From Gallibacterium trehalosifermentans (GTDB taxonomy: Bacteria > Pseudomonadota > Gammaproteobacteria > Enterobacterales > Pasteurellaceae), in assembly GCF_042433055.1 (NCBI RefSeq), contig NZ_JBHLWB010000003.1, forward strand, positions 171,531-235,530: a DNA stretch of 64,000 nucleotides, given 5' to 3'. A program made the translations under genes and the position numbers. The stretch's first letter is position 1, and every line of letters starts with the position of its first letter. Below the pieces are notes generated by a model. It did no database searches. It was not told where the DNA came from and was given only the letters and a program-made list of their open reading frames with translations. This document shows, one piece after another, positions 36,024-44,882 of the stretch.

Positions 36024-37625
36024 TTAATTATAATTTAATTGGTTTAATTCAACTGCCTTTTTTATAATTGGTAAGTTTTTTCTATATCTATTCATATAAT
36101 CTTCATATCCTTGAATAAGAGCTTTATCTGGTTGCATAACCGAAATATCTGTATTAGTAAAAATTTTATTGTCTAAATAATATTCTAGAGATACTCTATT
36201 TTCATTGATATAATTTGCTAATAATGCTATTCCCCATGCTCCCCCTTCACCAGCTGTATTCATTGTTGCAATAGGGGTATTTAGCGCTGAAGCAAGAATT
36301 TTTTGTGCTACGCCTGCAGTTTTAAAAATACCGCCATGACCAAATATTCGATCAATATTGACATTCTCCTGTTTTTGTAAAATATCTATTCCTAATTTCA
36401 TTGCAGCAAAAGCAGAATAAATATGACTTCTCATAAAATTGGATAGGTTGAAATGAGAATTTGTTGGGTGAATAAATATAGGGCAGCCTGATGTTAATCC
36501 TAAATTATGCTCACCAGAATAAAATCCATAAGAAAGTAAATTTCCACAATTATTATCTCCTTTTAATGCTTGCAGAAATAATGCCTCATATAACTCCTCA
36601 GAATAAATGTTGACACCAAATTGCTGTAAACATTCTCCAAATAAAGATATCCATGCATTAATGTCTGATGTACAGTTGTTTGAATGAGCCATTGCAACTA
36701 ATTTGCCTGTAGGTGTAGTAACCATATCTAACTCTTCATATACTTTAGAAAGCTGATCTTTTAATACAATCATTGTAAAAGCTGAGGTACCTGCAGAAAT
36801 ATTACCTGTTTTTTCTTTGATACTATTTGTTGCAACCATTCCTGTGCCAGCATCACCTTCAGGAGGACAGAATGGAATATTAGAATGTAATTTACCAGAA
36901 GGGTCGAGTAATTTTGCTCCTTCTTCTGTTAATCTTCCAGCAATATCACCTGCAACCAGAACTTTAGGTAAAATTTCTTTAATTTTCCAAGGGTATTTTT
37001 TATTTGAGATATATTCCTCAAAGAGATTTAACATATTTTCATCATATGATTGTTTTTTTATATCGATAGGAAACATTCCTGATGCATCGCCAATACCTAA
37101 TACTTTTTGATTTGTTAGTTTCCAATGAATATAACCAGATAACGTTGTAATATAATCAATTTCGTTAAGATGAACCTCATTATTTAATATTGCTTGATAT
37201 AAATGAGCTATACTCCATCGTTGTGGAATATTATATTGAAAAAGTGTAGTTAATTTTTTCGAAGCCTCTTGAGTTATATTATTTCTCCAAGTTCTAAAAT
37301 CAACTAACTGTTTACCTTTATTGTTAAATGGTAAATAACCGTGCATCATGGCGCTAATCCCAATAGCAGATAAGTTTTCAATATTTATTTGATATTTTTC
37401 TTTTACATTATCACTTAAATTGAGATAAGCAGACTGTAAACCAGACCAAATTTCGTCTTGATGATATATCCATATACCTTGTTTTAAATGGTTTTCCCAA
37501 TCAAAAATACCTGTTGCTAAAATAGTACCTATGTTATCAATAAGAACTGCTTTTATACGCGTTGAACCGAATTCAATACCTAGAACAGCTTCCCCATTCT
37601 CAATAATACTTCTTGCTTTTCTCAT
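36024..37625 (-). CDS. FGGY-family carbohydrate kinase, substrate unknown
   Basis: 533 residues. VLGIEFGSTRIKAVLID is the N-terminal ATPase motif; GDAGTGMVATNS, TGNISAGTSAF and the C-terminal FGHGGIFKT with NTAGEGGAWGIAL belong to a branch of FGGY kinases without a settled substrate. It does not look like E. coli AraB, LyxK or XylB. It is the last gene of an operon with an AraC-like regulator and a sugar ABC transporter, so a pentulose or related sugar is likely. GAGG precedes the ATG. Codon use is very AT-rich. Confidence 0.8.
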   Translation of the reverse strand: MRKARSIIENGEAVLGIEFGSTRIKAVLIDNIGTILATGIFDWENHLKQGIWIYHQDEIWSGLQSAYLNLSDNVKEKYQINIENLSAIGISAMMHGYLPFNNKGKQLVDFRTWRNNITQEASKKLTTLFQYNIPQRWSIAHLYQAILNNEVHLNEIDYITTLSGYIHWKLTNQKVLGIGDASGMFPIDIKKQSYDENMLNLFEEYISNKKYPWKIKEILPKVLVAGDIAGRLTEEGAKLLDPSGKLHSNIPFCPPEGDAGTGMVATNSIKEKTGNISAGTSAFTMIVLKDQLSKVYEELDMVTTPTGKLVAMAHSNNCTSDINAWISLFGECLQQFGVNIYSEELYEALFLQALKGDNNCGNLLSYGFYSGEHNLGLTSGCPIFIHPTNSHFNLSNFMRSHIYSAFAAMKLGIDILQKQENVNIDRIFGHGGIFKTAGVAQKILASALNTPIATMNTAGEGGAWGIALLANYINENRVSLEYYLDNKIFTNTDISVMQPDKALIQGYEDYMNRYRKNLPIIKKAVELNQLNYN

Positions 37626-37640
37626 ATTTGTAAACCTCTA

Positions 37641-38591
37641 TCAATTATGCTTGCTAAAAAATTTATTTTTTTGTAGAAAAATGAAGAAAATAAGTAAAAC
37701 TCCCCATAGTATCTTAGTAATATAGCTGCTAATGCCTAACATATTTAGACCGCTTTCAATAATTTGTAATAGAACTAAAGCAAGTATAATTCCTATCAAT
37801 TTTCCTCTACCACCATCTGGATTAACCCCACCTAAAACAGTTGCTAGAATGGACGTTAATAAATAAGAATCACCATAAGAAGCTTTCGCAGAATTTAGCT
37901 TGGCCATCATTAAAATTGCGGCAAAAACACATAATACAGCAGATAATATATAGATATAATTTATTGCTTTTTTTGTATTGATGCCTGAATAAAATGTTGC
38001 TTTCTCATTGTTTCCAATAAAGTAAATATATTTTCCTAATGTGGTTTTTTCTAAAATAAGCCATATTATTATGGCTAAAATTATGAATATAATAATAGGT
38101 AAAGGTACTAAGATAATACTTTCTGAATTAAGAAGTAGGATCGATGAAGGAAAGTTTGCAATAGTTGAGCCGTTAGTAACTAAAACGTTTAATCCATTAA
38201 GCAAAGTCATTGTTCCTAAGGTAGCTAATATAGGAGATACTTTTATAGTGGAGATAAGGACTCCATTAAATAACCCTATAGCAATAGCACAGATAAAGCT
38301 GAATAAAATACCAATGAAAAGATAAGATAAGCTATTATATTGGGTCGCATAATAGGCAATGATAAGACTGCAAGTATTCATTCCTGCAATAATAGATAAA
38401 TTAATTCCTCCAGATAACATTGTAATGGCCATAGCTAGCGTTAATATTCCTAAAATAGGAATTTGAGACGCCATGGATTGAAAGTTAGAAATAGACCAAA
38501 ATATATCTGGTATAAGAATGCTGAAAATAATTATTGAAATAACAAATAGAATAAATAAATATTTAATTGAGTTATCTAATTTATTTTTCAT
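37641..38591 (-). CDS. Sugar ABC transporter permease 2
   Basis: 316 residues, hydrophobic, RbsC-like, with the loop FIGNNEKATFYSGI and the region VLGGVNPDGGRGK near the C-terminus. It pairs with the permease encoded just upstream, one base apart, in a heterodimeric channel like YtfT-YjfF. Very AT-rich (8 G or C in the 60 bases from 38521). AAGGAGTATAGA precedes the ATG. Confidence 0.86.
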   Translation of the reverse strand: MKNKLDNSIKYLFILFVISIIIFSILIPDIFWSISNFQSMASQIPILGILTLAMAITMLSGGINLSIIAGMNTCSLIIAYYATQYNSLSYLFIGILFSFICAIAIGLFNGVLISTIKVSPILATLGTMTLLNGLNVLVTNGSTIANFPSSILLLNSESIILVPLPIIIFIILAIIIWLILEKTTLGKYIYFIGNNEKATFYSGINTKKAINYIYILSAVLCVFAAILMMAKLNSAKASYGDSYLLTSILATVLGGVNPDGGRGKLIGIILALVLLQIIESGLNMLGISSYITKILWGVLLIFFIFLQKNKFFSKHN

Positions 38592-38592
38592 T

Positions 38593-39552
38593 CTATACTC
38601 CTTGTTGTTTGCGTTGACCTAAGGCTGTGGCACTAACACTTAGAATAATAATTATTCCTGTTACAACTGTTTGCCAATAAGATGATATATTTAAAAGATT
38701 CAACCCATTTTGGATTATTGCTAATAAAGTAACGCCCATAATAGTGCCTGATAATGTACCTTTCCCTCCAGATAAACTTGCTCCACCAAGCACAACAGCG
38801 GCCAGAACAGTTAATTCATATCCAAGTAGTGAATCTGGTGCAACAGATTGAACGGTATAAGATTGTACAACACCAGCTAAACCAGACATTAGCCCCATAT
38901 AACCATATGTGAATAGATGCAGTTTTAAAATATTAAAACCTATTCTAGATGCAGCATCTTTATTTCCACCTAACGCATATATTTTCCGTCCGATGCTAGA
39001 TTTTCTTGTTATTATCCAAGTTAATAAAATAGCAATTAGTGCAACCATAGCCTGGAATGATAAACCATATTCAAAACCATCTGTATTAACTGTTTTAAAT
39101 AAGATAAATTCTTGTTGAAACCAAGATGGGTAATCGTAAAGCCATACCCCTTTAGTAATATAAAGTAAAGCACCATAGAAAATATTAAGTGTCGATATGG
39201 TAATGATAATTGATGGTACATTAAGTTTGTTGACAATTATGGCATTAATAAAACCAAGTAATATTCCTATAATAATAGAAATTGAAAATACGCCTAATAA
39301 TCCTATATTGTGATCGGATATGAATGAGATCATTACATATTGTGCGATGATGGTAATAGCTGGAAAAGAAATATCTATTCCACCAGAAAGTAAAACAACA
39401 AATAAACCACAAGCTAAAATCATTAGCATAGAGTAATTGTTAATTACATCATAAATATTTTCTATTGTTGCAAAATCATTTGTTGTTAAGGTTAGTACTA
39501 TAGCTAATATAATAATAGTAAGTAGTAAAATTTTATTACTAAGTGTTTTCAT
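38593..39552 (-). CDS. Sugar ABC transporter permease 1
   Basis: 319 residues, hydrophobic, with LSGGIDISFPAI (first helices), ALGGNKDAASRIGF and VVLGGASLSGGKGT of RbsC-type permeases. Its start overlaps the end of the ATPase gene by 14 bases, and CGGAGA lies ahead of the ATG within that gene. Confidence 0.87.
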   Translation of the reverse strand: MKTLSNKILLLTIIILAIVLTLTTNDFATIENIYDVINNYSMLMILACGLFVVLLSGGIDISFPAITIIAQYVMISFISDHNIGLLGVFSISIIIGILLGFINAIIVNKLNVPSIIITISTLNIFYGALLYITKGVWLYDYPSWFQQEFILFKTVNTDGFEYGLSFQAMVALIAILLTWIITRKSSIGRKIYALGGNKDAASRIGFNILKLHLFTYGYMGLMSGLAGVVQSYTVQSVAPDSLLGYELTVLAAVVLGGASLSGGKGTLSGTIMGVTLLAIIQNGLNLLNISSYWQTVVTGIIIILSVSATALGQRKQQGV

Positions 39553-41026
39553 AAATAATCTCCGAAATTTTTTTCTCTGTAGAATGTGATGGGATTATTT
39601 CATTAGTAATTTCTCCTCTTTTCATAATTAGGATTTTATGGCTATTATAATAAGCTTCTTCTACTTCATCTGTAATGAATATAATAGAAATACCTTGTTC
39701 TGCCATAGACTTAATGATTTGAAATATTCCCTCTTTATTCGCGATATCGACCCCTATGGTTGGTGAGTCTAAAATAATGATTTTAGGTGATATGGCTAAC
39801 CATTTTGCAATAGATACACGCTGAGCATTACCTCCAGATAATGTATTAACCGGAACATTAGAATTAGCAAGTTTTATATTTAGCTGTTGTATTAAGTTAT
39901 TACTTTTTGTATATGATGTTTTATTATTTATCATGCCAATCTTATTAGATATTTTTTTGAAAATAGTAGATATAATATTATTGTGTATACTTTCTGACAT
40001 AATTAAACCAATATTCATTCTATCTTCTGAGACATAAGCTATACCAGATTGAATAGCATCTCTATTGGTTCTAAATTGAATTTCTTTACCATTTAAAAGA
40101 ATCTGCCCAGATGAGGGACGAGTAATGCCAAATAGGCTTAAACATAATTCAGTTCTGCCTGACCCTAATAATCCAGTAATTGAAATTATCTCACCCTCTC
40201 TTAGTGAAAAGTTGATATTTCTATATTGTGGAGATAATGTTAGGTTTTTAACTTCTAATATTGTTTTCTTTTTAGTGAAATCTATGTCTGGCAATTTTTT
40301 CTGAATAATTTCTAATCCAGTCATTAGAAATCCTAATTGTCTTTCAGTTATTTCAGAAATAGGGTATTTACCTATCATATTGCCATCTTTTAATACAAGT
40401 ACACTGTCAGATACTTGCATTACTTCAGCAAGTTTATGACTAACAAATATAATACTTATTCCTTTACTTTTTAATTTAAGAACAAGTTCTAATAAATCAT
40501 TTACTTCCTTAGCAGTTAGCGAGGCTGTGGGTTCGTCCATAATAAGCAGTTTAGCGTTTTGAGCTAAAGCTCTACAGATTGCAACTAATTGTTGTTGCGC
40601 GATGGGTAATGTTTCAAGAGTCGCATCAAGATCTAAATCTGCATTGATGCTATCAATAACTTGTTTTGCTTGTTCTCTTTGTGCATGCTGGTTTACCCAG
40701 CCTAATTTTCTATAATTATTAATTGTGATATTTTCAGCGACAGTTAAATTAGGAAATAAAGCTAAATCTTGGTAAATAACTTGAATTCCCTTTTTTATAG
40801 ATTCTTCAGGGGTAAGTTTAGTATAACTATGTGCACCTATTTGAATTTCAGCTCCTAAATCGGGAGTATATACTCCCGATAAAATTTTTATTAGAGTTGA
40901 TTTTCCACACCCATTCTGCCCAGCTAGACAAAGCGCTTCACCATAATTTAATGATAATCCAATATTATTTAATGCTTTAACACCATAGAATGTTTTGCTT
41001 ATTTTTTTCATAGTAATAAATGCCAT
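39539..41026 (-). CDS. Sugar ABC transporter ATP-binding protein, two NBDs
   Basis: 495 residues. The first half has Walker A GQNGCGKST and LLIMDEPTASL; the second has GLLGSGRTE in place of a full Walker A, the signature LSGGNAQR and IILDSPTIGVD. This pattern is usual for monosaccharide importers. AGAGGTAA precedes the ATG. It follows the binding-protein gene after a 63-base gap with a hairpin. Confidence 0.88.
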   Translation of the reverse strand: MAFITMKKISKTFYGVKALNNIGLSLNYGEALCLAGQNGCGKSTLIKILSGVYTPDLGAEIQIGAHSYTKLTPEESIKKGIQVIYQDLALFPNLTVAENITINNYRKLGWVNQHAQREQAKQVIDSINADLDLDATLETLPIAQQQLVAICRALAQNAKLLIMDEPTASLTAKEVNDLLELVLKLKSKGISIIFVSHKLAEVMQVSDSVLVLKDGNMIGKYPISEITERQLGFLMTGLEIIQKKLPDIDFTKKKTILEVKNLTLSPQYRNINFSLREGEIISITGLLGSGRTELCLSLFGITRPSSGQILLNGKEIQFRTNRDAIQSGIAYVSEDRMNIGLIMSESIHNNIISTIFKKISNKIGMINNKTSYTKSNNLIQQLNIKLANSNVPVNTLSGGNAQRVSIAKWLAISPKIIILDSPTIGVDIANKEGIFQIIKSMAEQGISIIFITDEVEEAYYNSHKILIMKRGEITNEIIPSHSTEKKISEIIYENT

Positions 41027-41048
41027 ATTACTTACCTCTTATTTAAGA

Positions 41049-41071
41049 AATGGCTCTAATAATGAGCCATT
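41049..41071 (-). terminator. Hairpin between binding-protein and ATPase genes
   Basis: AATGGCTC (41049-41056) and GAGCCATT (41064-41071) form an 8-bp stem. Such a stem after the first gene would keep binding-protein mRNA more abundant than the rest. Confidence 0.5.
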
Positions 41072-41089
41072 ATTTAGGGGGGGATAAAA

Positions 41090-42073
41090 TTAATATAAGG
41101 TATTGATATTGTCTTTTGTTACTTTAAGTACATTATGGAATTGGATTAGTTTTCTTTCTATATCTACTTTGGCTTTACCAACACCTTTAACTTCAAGTCC
41201 ATCTTGAATGGGTTCTCCTTGTAAAACTTTAGAAGCAACAGTTGTTAGTGCATACCCTGAGTCTGCTGGATCATATGTAATTCCCATAGTAATATTTCCA
41301 GATTTTATTAAAGAGGCTGCTTGTGAAGGAATCATCATACCAAATACATTAAGTTTATTTTTTAATCTTTTTTCTTTAACTGCTAAGCCTGCACCAATAG
41401 GGCCCTGAGAACCAAACGAAATAACTGCTTTTAAATCTGGATGTGCTTTTACTAAATCAATAGTTGTTCGGCGGGCATCATCAATATTTTCTGCAACAGG
41501 CATTCGATTCGTAACTTCATACATTTCTGGATAATGTTGCTTTTGATATTTAATAAATAGGTCAGCCCATAGATTGTGTTGTGGTACAGTTAAGCCACCG
41601 ACATAAATAACATATCCTCCTTTATTACCTATTGCTTTAGCAACTTCTTCAACATAATCAGCGGCAAATTGTGCATTATCTATAATTTCAATATCCCAAT
41701 CTGCACTTGGTTGTCCTACAGATTCGTTAGTTAATACTACGATACCATTCTGTTTAGCTTTTTGTAGCACAGGCTCTAAGGCATTGGCATCATTAGGAAC
41801 GATAGAAATTGCGCTGACTTTTTTGGCAATTAAATCTTCTATTAATTTTACTTGTTGAGGCGCATCAGTATTAGATGGTCCAACTTGATATGCCTTGATA
41901 TTATTGTCTTTACCTGCTTGAACGACACCTTCAGCCATACGGTTAAACCAAGGCATACCATCAATTTTTGAGATATTGACAATATCACCAGCTAAGACAA
42001 CATTAGAACAGCTAAAAGCTACAATACTGGTGAATAGTAATTTACTGAGTTTACTGAATGTGTTTTTTTTCAT
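41090..42073 (-). CDS. Sugar ABC transporter substrate-binding protein (LsrB/RhaS-like look)
   Basis: 327 residues with a signal peptide ending near CSNVVLAGD. NISKIDGMPWFNRMAEGVVQ and DAPQQVKLIEDLIAKKVSAI place it in the ribose/autoinducer-2/rhamnose type of binding proteins. The ligand cannot be read from the sequence; the AraC-like regulator hints at a pentose or pentulose. First structural gene behind its regulator. Confidence 0.84.
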   Translation of the reverse strand: MKKNTFSKLSKLLFTSIVAFSCSNVVLAGDIVNISKIDGMPWFNRMAEGVVQAGKDNNIKAYQVGPSNTDAPQQVKLIEDLIAKKVSAISIVPNDANALEPVLQKAKQNGIVVLTNESVGQPSADWDIEIIDNAQFAADYVEEVAKAIGNKGGYVIYVGGLTVPQHNLWADLFIKYQKQHYPEMYEVTNRMPVAENIDDARRTTIDLVKAHPDLKAVISFGSQGPIGAGLAVKEKRLKNKLNVFGMMIPSQAASLIKSGNITMGITYDPADSGYALTTVASKVLQGEPIQDGLEVKGVGKAKVDIERKLIQFHNVLKVTKDNINTLY

Positions 42074-42142
42074 CGGAAATTCCTCATATGTTTAGTTACC
42101 AGTGTTCCTAAAAATAGAATTTTCTTTTCTAAGAACGACTCA

Positions 42143-42208
42143 ATCATATTAGAGAATAATAAGTGAAAGATATGTAATTTTTAGGTGTTTATATGGAATA
42201 TTCTGCAC
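42143..42208 (-). promoter_or_regulatory. Putative AraC-controlled promoter of the ABC-kinase operon
   Basis: On the minus strand two 17-base elements in direct repeat, 21 bases apart, resemble the AraC half-site TAGC-N7-TCCATA: 42192-42208 matches 8 of 10 defined bases (intact TCCATA) and 42171-42187 matches 7 of 10 (TACATA). The second touches the -35 position (ATCTTT, weak) of a promoter whose -10 would be TATGAT (42143-42148, 17-base spacer). This is the araI1-araI2 layout of activator-dependent ara promoters. Confidence 0.5.
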
Positions 42209-42219
42209 CTGTAGGAGAA

Positions 42220-42235
42220 GTGAGATCTATCTCAC
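42220..42235. repeat. Inverted repeat GTGAGAT-CT-ATCTCAC
   Basis: Perfect 7-bp arms with a 2-base centre, 7 bases beyond the araC-like stop codon and just upstream of the half-sites. It resembles a CRP site but the spacing between GTGA and TCAC is 8, not 6. Confidence 0.5.
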
Positions 42236-42242
42236 ATATTTC

Positions 42243-43100
42243 TTATTTTTCTCGATTTCTCTCGATTTCTCTATATTGAGAAGGGGAGAAACCAGTATTC
42301 TTTTTGAATACTTTAGAAAAATATAATGGATCATCATAGCCTAAATTCTTGGCTAAAGTATTAATGCTGATATCAGAAAAATAGAGAAATTTTTTTGCTT
42401 CAGTAATGCGCTCTTGTTCTCTCCATTGAGTAATACTAATGCCTAGAGAATGTTTAAATAATCTTGATATTCTTGAGGGAGATAGAAATACCTGTTTAGC
42501 TAAATTATCAATACTGGTATTGAGGGATAGGTCATTTTTAATGAGTTGGCAAATAGTAATGATTCTTTCATCAATAACTTGAGTGGGCTGTATATTTTCT
42601 AGCGTCATGCATTTGAGTAATAGGTGGTTTAATAAGCTATAACTCATTTCTTCCCTAAAATTGTTATGTGATTTATATTCAATCTCTATTTTAGTAAAGA
42701 GTTGACTAATTTCTTGGAATAAGTATTCATCATTAATAGTAATTTTTCCAATACCATTTTTTGTATTAGACCATATCAGCCATTTATCCCATTGAGGATT
42801 TGGTAAAAAATATATCCATTTATAATGCCAGTATTGATTTTTAGGGTGGCGAGAACATTTATAGAATGATTTTGGAGAAAATAGCAGTAGCTCTCCTCGA
42901 GAGGTGGAAAAATATCTTTCTCCATCAAAAATATATCCTTTTCCAAATGTAGTGAGTTGTAATATATAACCTTGAAGTCCATCTGGTTTAGATATTTCAA
43001 AATCAAACCTATTACCTTTTTCTATTCGTGTTATTTCACCGATTAATTTGTTTCCTAAAAGGAGATTTGTTGATGATTCTTTAAGACGGTTTATTAACAT
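42243..43100 (-). CDS. AraC-like transcriptional regulator (arabinose AraC group)
   Basis: 285 residues. The N-terminal cupin region GYILQLTTFGKGYIFDGERY, LLLFSPKSFYKCSRHPKN and YWHYKWIYFLP follow E. coli AraC closely in order and spacing; the C-terminal domain has both helix-turn-helix motifs (LAKQVFLSPSRISRLFKHSL and LGYDDPLYFSKVFKKNTG). It probably senses the sugar carried by the ABC system and acts on the promoter at 42143-42208. No araA or araB homologue is next to it. The ATG has only a weak ribosome binding site. Confidence 0.85.
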   Translation of the reverse strand: MLINRLKESSTNLLLGNKLIGEITRIEKGNRFDFEISKPDGLQGYILQLTTFGKGYIFDGERYFSTSRGELLLFSPKSFYKCSRHPKNQYWHYKWIYFLPNPQWDKWLIWSNTKNGIGKITINDEYLFQEISQLFTKIEIEYKSHNNFREEMSYSLLNHLLLKCMTLENIQPTQVIDERIITICQLIKNDLSLNTSIDNLAKQVFLSPSRISRLFKHSLGISITQWREQERITEAKKFLYFSDISINTLAKNLGYDDPLYFSKVFKKNTGFSPSQYREIERNREK

Positions 43101-43141
43101 ATTAATGTAATAGATGGATAAGTTAATGAAAGGTTATTATT

Positions 43142-43645
43142 TCACAAAGGACTCTCAATCTGCAATGCTTCATTAATATGTAAAATTGAAAGGATTAAAT
43201 AAGAACGGATCATTTTTTCCCAGCGGATAATTTTTACTTGATCGAGTAGAGAGTCAGAAGAATTTTGTGTTGGTAGAGGATCTTTAATAAATAACGATTC
43301 TTTAATGCAATGGAGCTGCTGGATAAAATTGAAGAACATCGGATCGCTAAAAGATGCCTCTTGTTCTTGATTATTAATGGTATCTTTTAATTTAATAAAA
43401 GCATTAATATCTTCAAAAATTTCTTTTGAAATCACGCCTAACCCTAATAAGACTTTTAGGCGGATTTTGAAATCAAATAAAGGGCCTGAATGTTCAAATA
43501 AAGATTCAATAACAGACTCGACAACAAAATCTGTTTTACGGAATACGCGATTGATTAAATGATCAATGGCTTCATCAAAGATAGTTACTGCTGCGATAAT
43601 TAAACCGCGTGCAGTTGTAACCTCATTCAATTTTTCTTCGATCAT
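43142..43645 (-). CDS. mtlR: Mannitol operon repressor MtlR
   Basis: 167 residues of the MltR family (E. coli MtlR 195). RGLIIAAVTIFDEAIDHLIN, VFRKTDFVVESVIESLFEHSG and IRLKVLLGLGVIS match E. coli MtlR in order. It lacks most of the N-terminal 30 residues of the E. coli protein. It is a helical protein with no DNA-binding motif in the sequence, and represses mtl expression by an unsettled route. Third gene after mtlA and mtlD; AAGGG precedes the ATG. Confidence 0.88.
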   Translation of the reverse strand: MIEEKLNEVTTARGLIIAAVTIFDEAIDHLINRVFRKTDFVVESVIESLFEHSGPLFDFKIRLKVLLGLGVISKEIFEDINAFIKLKDTINNQEQEASFSDPMFFNFIQQLHCIKESLFIKDPLPTQNSSDSLLDQVKIIRWEKMIRSYLILSILHINEALQIESPL

Positions 43646-43671
43646 TAGACCCTTTTACCACATGAAAAAAG

Positions 43672-44826
43672 TTAGTTGTTTAATACTGCATACGCTTGTG
43701 CAATTTCTGTCAATATTGCTTGATCTTCAAGTCCAGTATATTTGGCTAAGGTTGCCATTACACCTTCAGTCGCTAGTGTTTGTTGTAATTCAACGGCTTG
43801 TGGATCATTTGCATTGGTATAACAAAGTGCTGCAGCAACAGCTTTACAAATCATTGTATGTGGTAATTGATATTCCAATGTGCCACGCAATGGTTTGATG
43901 AGGCGGTCATTATAGCTGAGTTTGCGTAAAGGTTCACGCCCAACACGATCAACATCATCTTGTAAGTAGGGATTGGCAAAACGTTTTAAGATTTTTTCAA
44001 TATAGGCTGCATGGGCGGCTGGGGCGAAATGATAGCGTTTGATTAAAACGGAACCACTTTCTTGCATAACCGCTTTGACTTGTTGTTTGATATTTTCATC
44101 ATCAATCGACTGCTTGACGAATTGGTAGCCAGCAAGTTTGCCGAGATAAGCAGTAACTGCGTGCCCTGTGTTTAGCGTAAATAATTTACGTTCAATAAAT
44201 GCCATTAAGTTATCTGTCTGTTCCATACCAGGAATGTTTGGAATATCGCCTTTAAATTGAGTTTCATCAACAATCCACTCACTAAACTCTTCTACGGTAA
44301 CTTGTAACGGATCTTCTGCGTTGGCTTCTACTGGCGGAACAATTCTATCCACCGCAGAGTCCACAAAACCAACATATTGGCTTATAAGTTGTTGTTCTTG
44401 TTCGGAAAGATGGCTAAAAATATGTTCTTTTAGATTTGTTGTGCCACGAACCATATTTTCGCAGGCAATAATATTTAATGGTTGGGTATTCCCTTGTTGA
44501 ATACGAGCAAGTAAACCTTGTGCTAAGGGTTTTGCAATGATTTTAAGTACACCTGCACCGATAGCAGTAGTAATAAGATCGACTTGTTGAATTTTCGCTA
44601 GTAATTCATCTTGATTAACAGAATTTAAACCATCAACATTGTTAACAATTTCAATATGATTTGCACCATCACCAACGATTTTTACTGAATAAGATTGTTG
44701 TTTTTTCAATAAATTAATCACGGTTTCGTTAATATCGGCAAATGTAACGTGGATACCTGCATCAGCAAGTAATTTACCAATAAAACCACGTCCAATATTG
44801 CCAGCGCCAAAATGTAATGCTTTCAT
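43672..44826 (-). CDS. mtlD: Mannitol-1-phosphate 5-dehydrogenase
   Basis: 384 residues from ATG 44826 (E. coli 382). The start MKALHFGAGNIGRGFIGKLL is the NAD-binding fold; the upstream in-frame ATG at 44868 adds 14 residues without homology. GTLEYQLPHTM and the long alpha-helical C-terminus fit polyol dehydrogenases. It oxidises mannitol 1-phosphate to fructose 6-phosphate. AGGAGATTTATA lies ahead of the start. Confidence 0.95.
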   Translation of the reverse strand: MKALHFGAGNIGRGFIGKLLADAGIHVTFADINETVINLLKKQQSYSVKIVGDGANHIEIVNNVDGLNSVNQDELLAKIQQVDLITTAIGAGVLKIIAKPLAQGLLARIQQGNTQPLNIIACENMVRGTTNLKEHIFSHLSEQEQQLISQYVGFVDSAVDRIVPPVEANAEDPLQVTVEEFSEWIVDETQFKGDIPNIPGMEQTDNLMAFIERKLFTLNTGHAVTAYLGKLAGYQFVKQSIDDENIKQQVKAVMQESGSVLIKRYHFAPAAHAAYIEKILKRFANPYLQDDVDRVGREPLRKLSYNDRLIKPLRGTLEYQLPHTMICKAVAAALCYTNANDPQAVELQQTLATEGVMATLAKYTGLEDQAILTEIAQAYAVLNN

Positions 44827-44882
44827 TATAAATCTCCTAAATAAAAAAGAACGTAGTGATAACACCACGTTCCCTACAACTA

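Noticed and set aside
42220..42235. CRP site before the AraC-linked operon
   Set aside because: The arms are CRP-like, but GTGA and TCAC are 8 bases apart instead of 6, so it is kept only as an unexplained inverted repeat.
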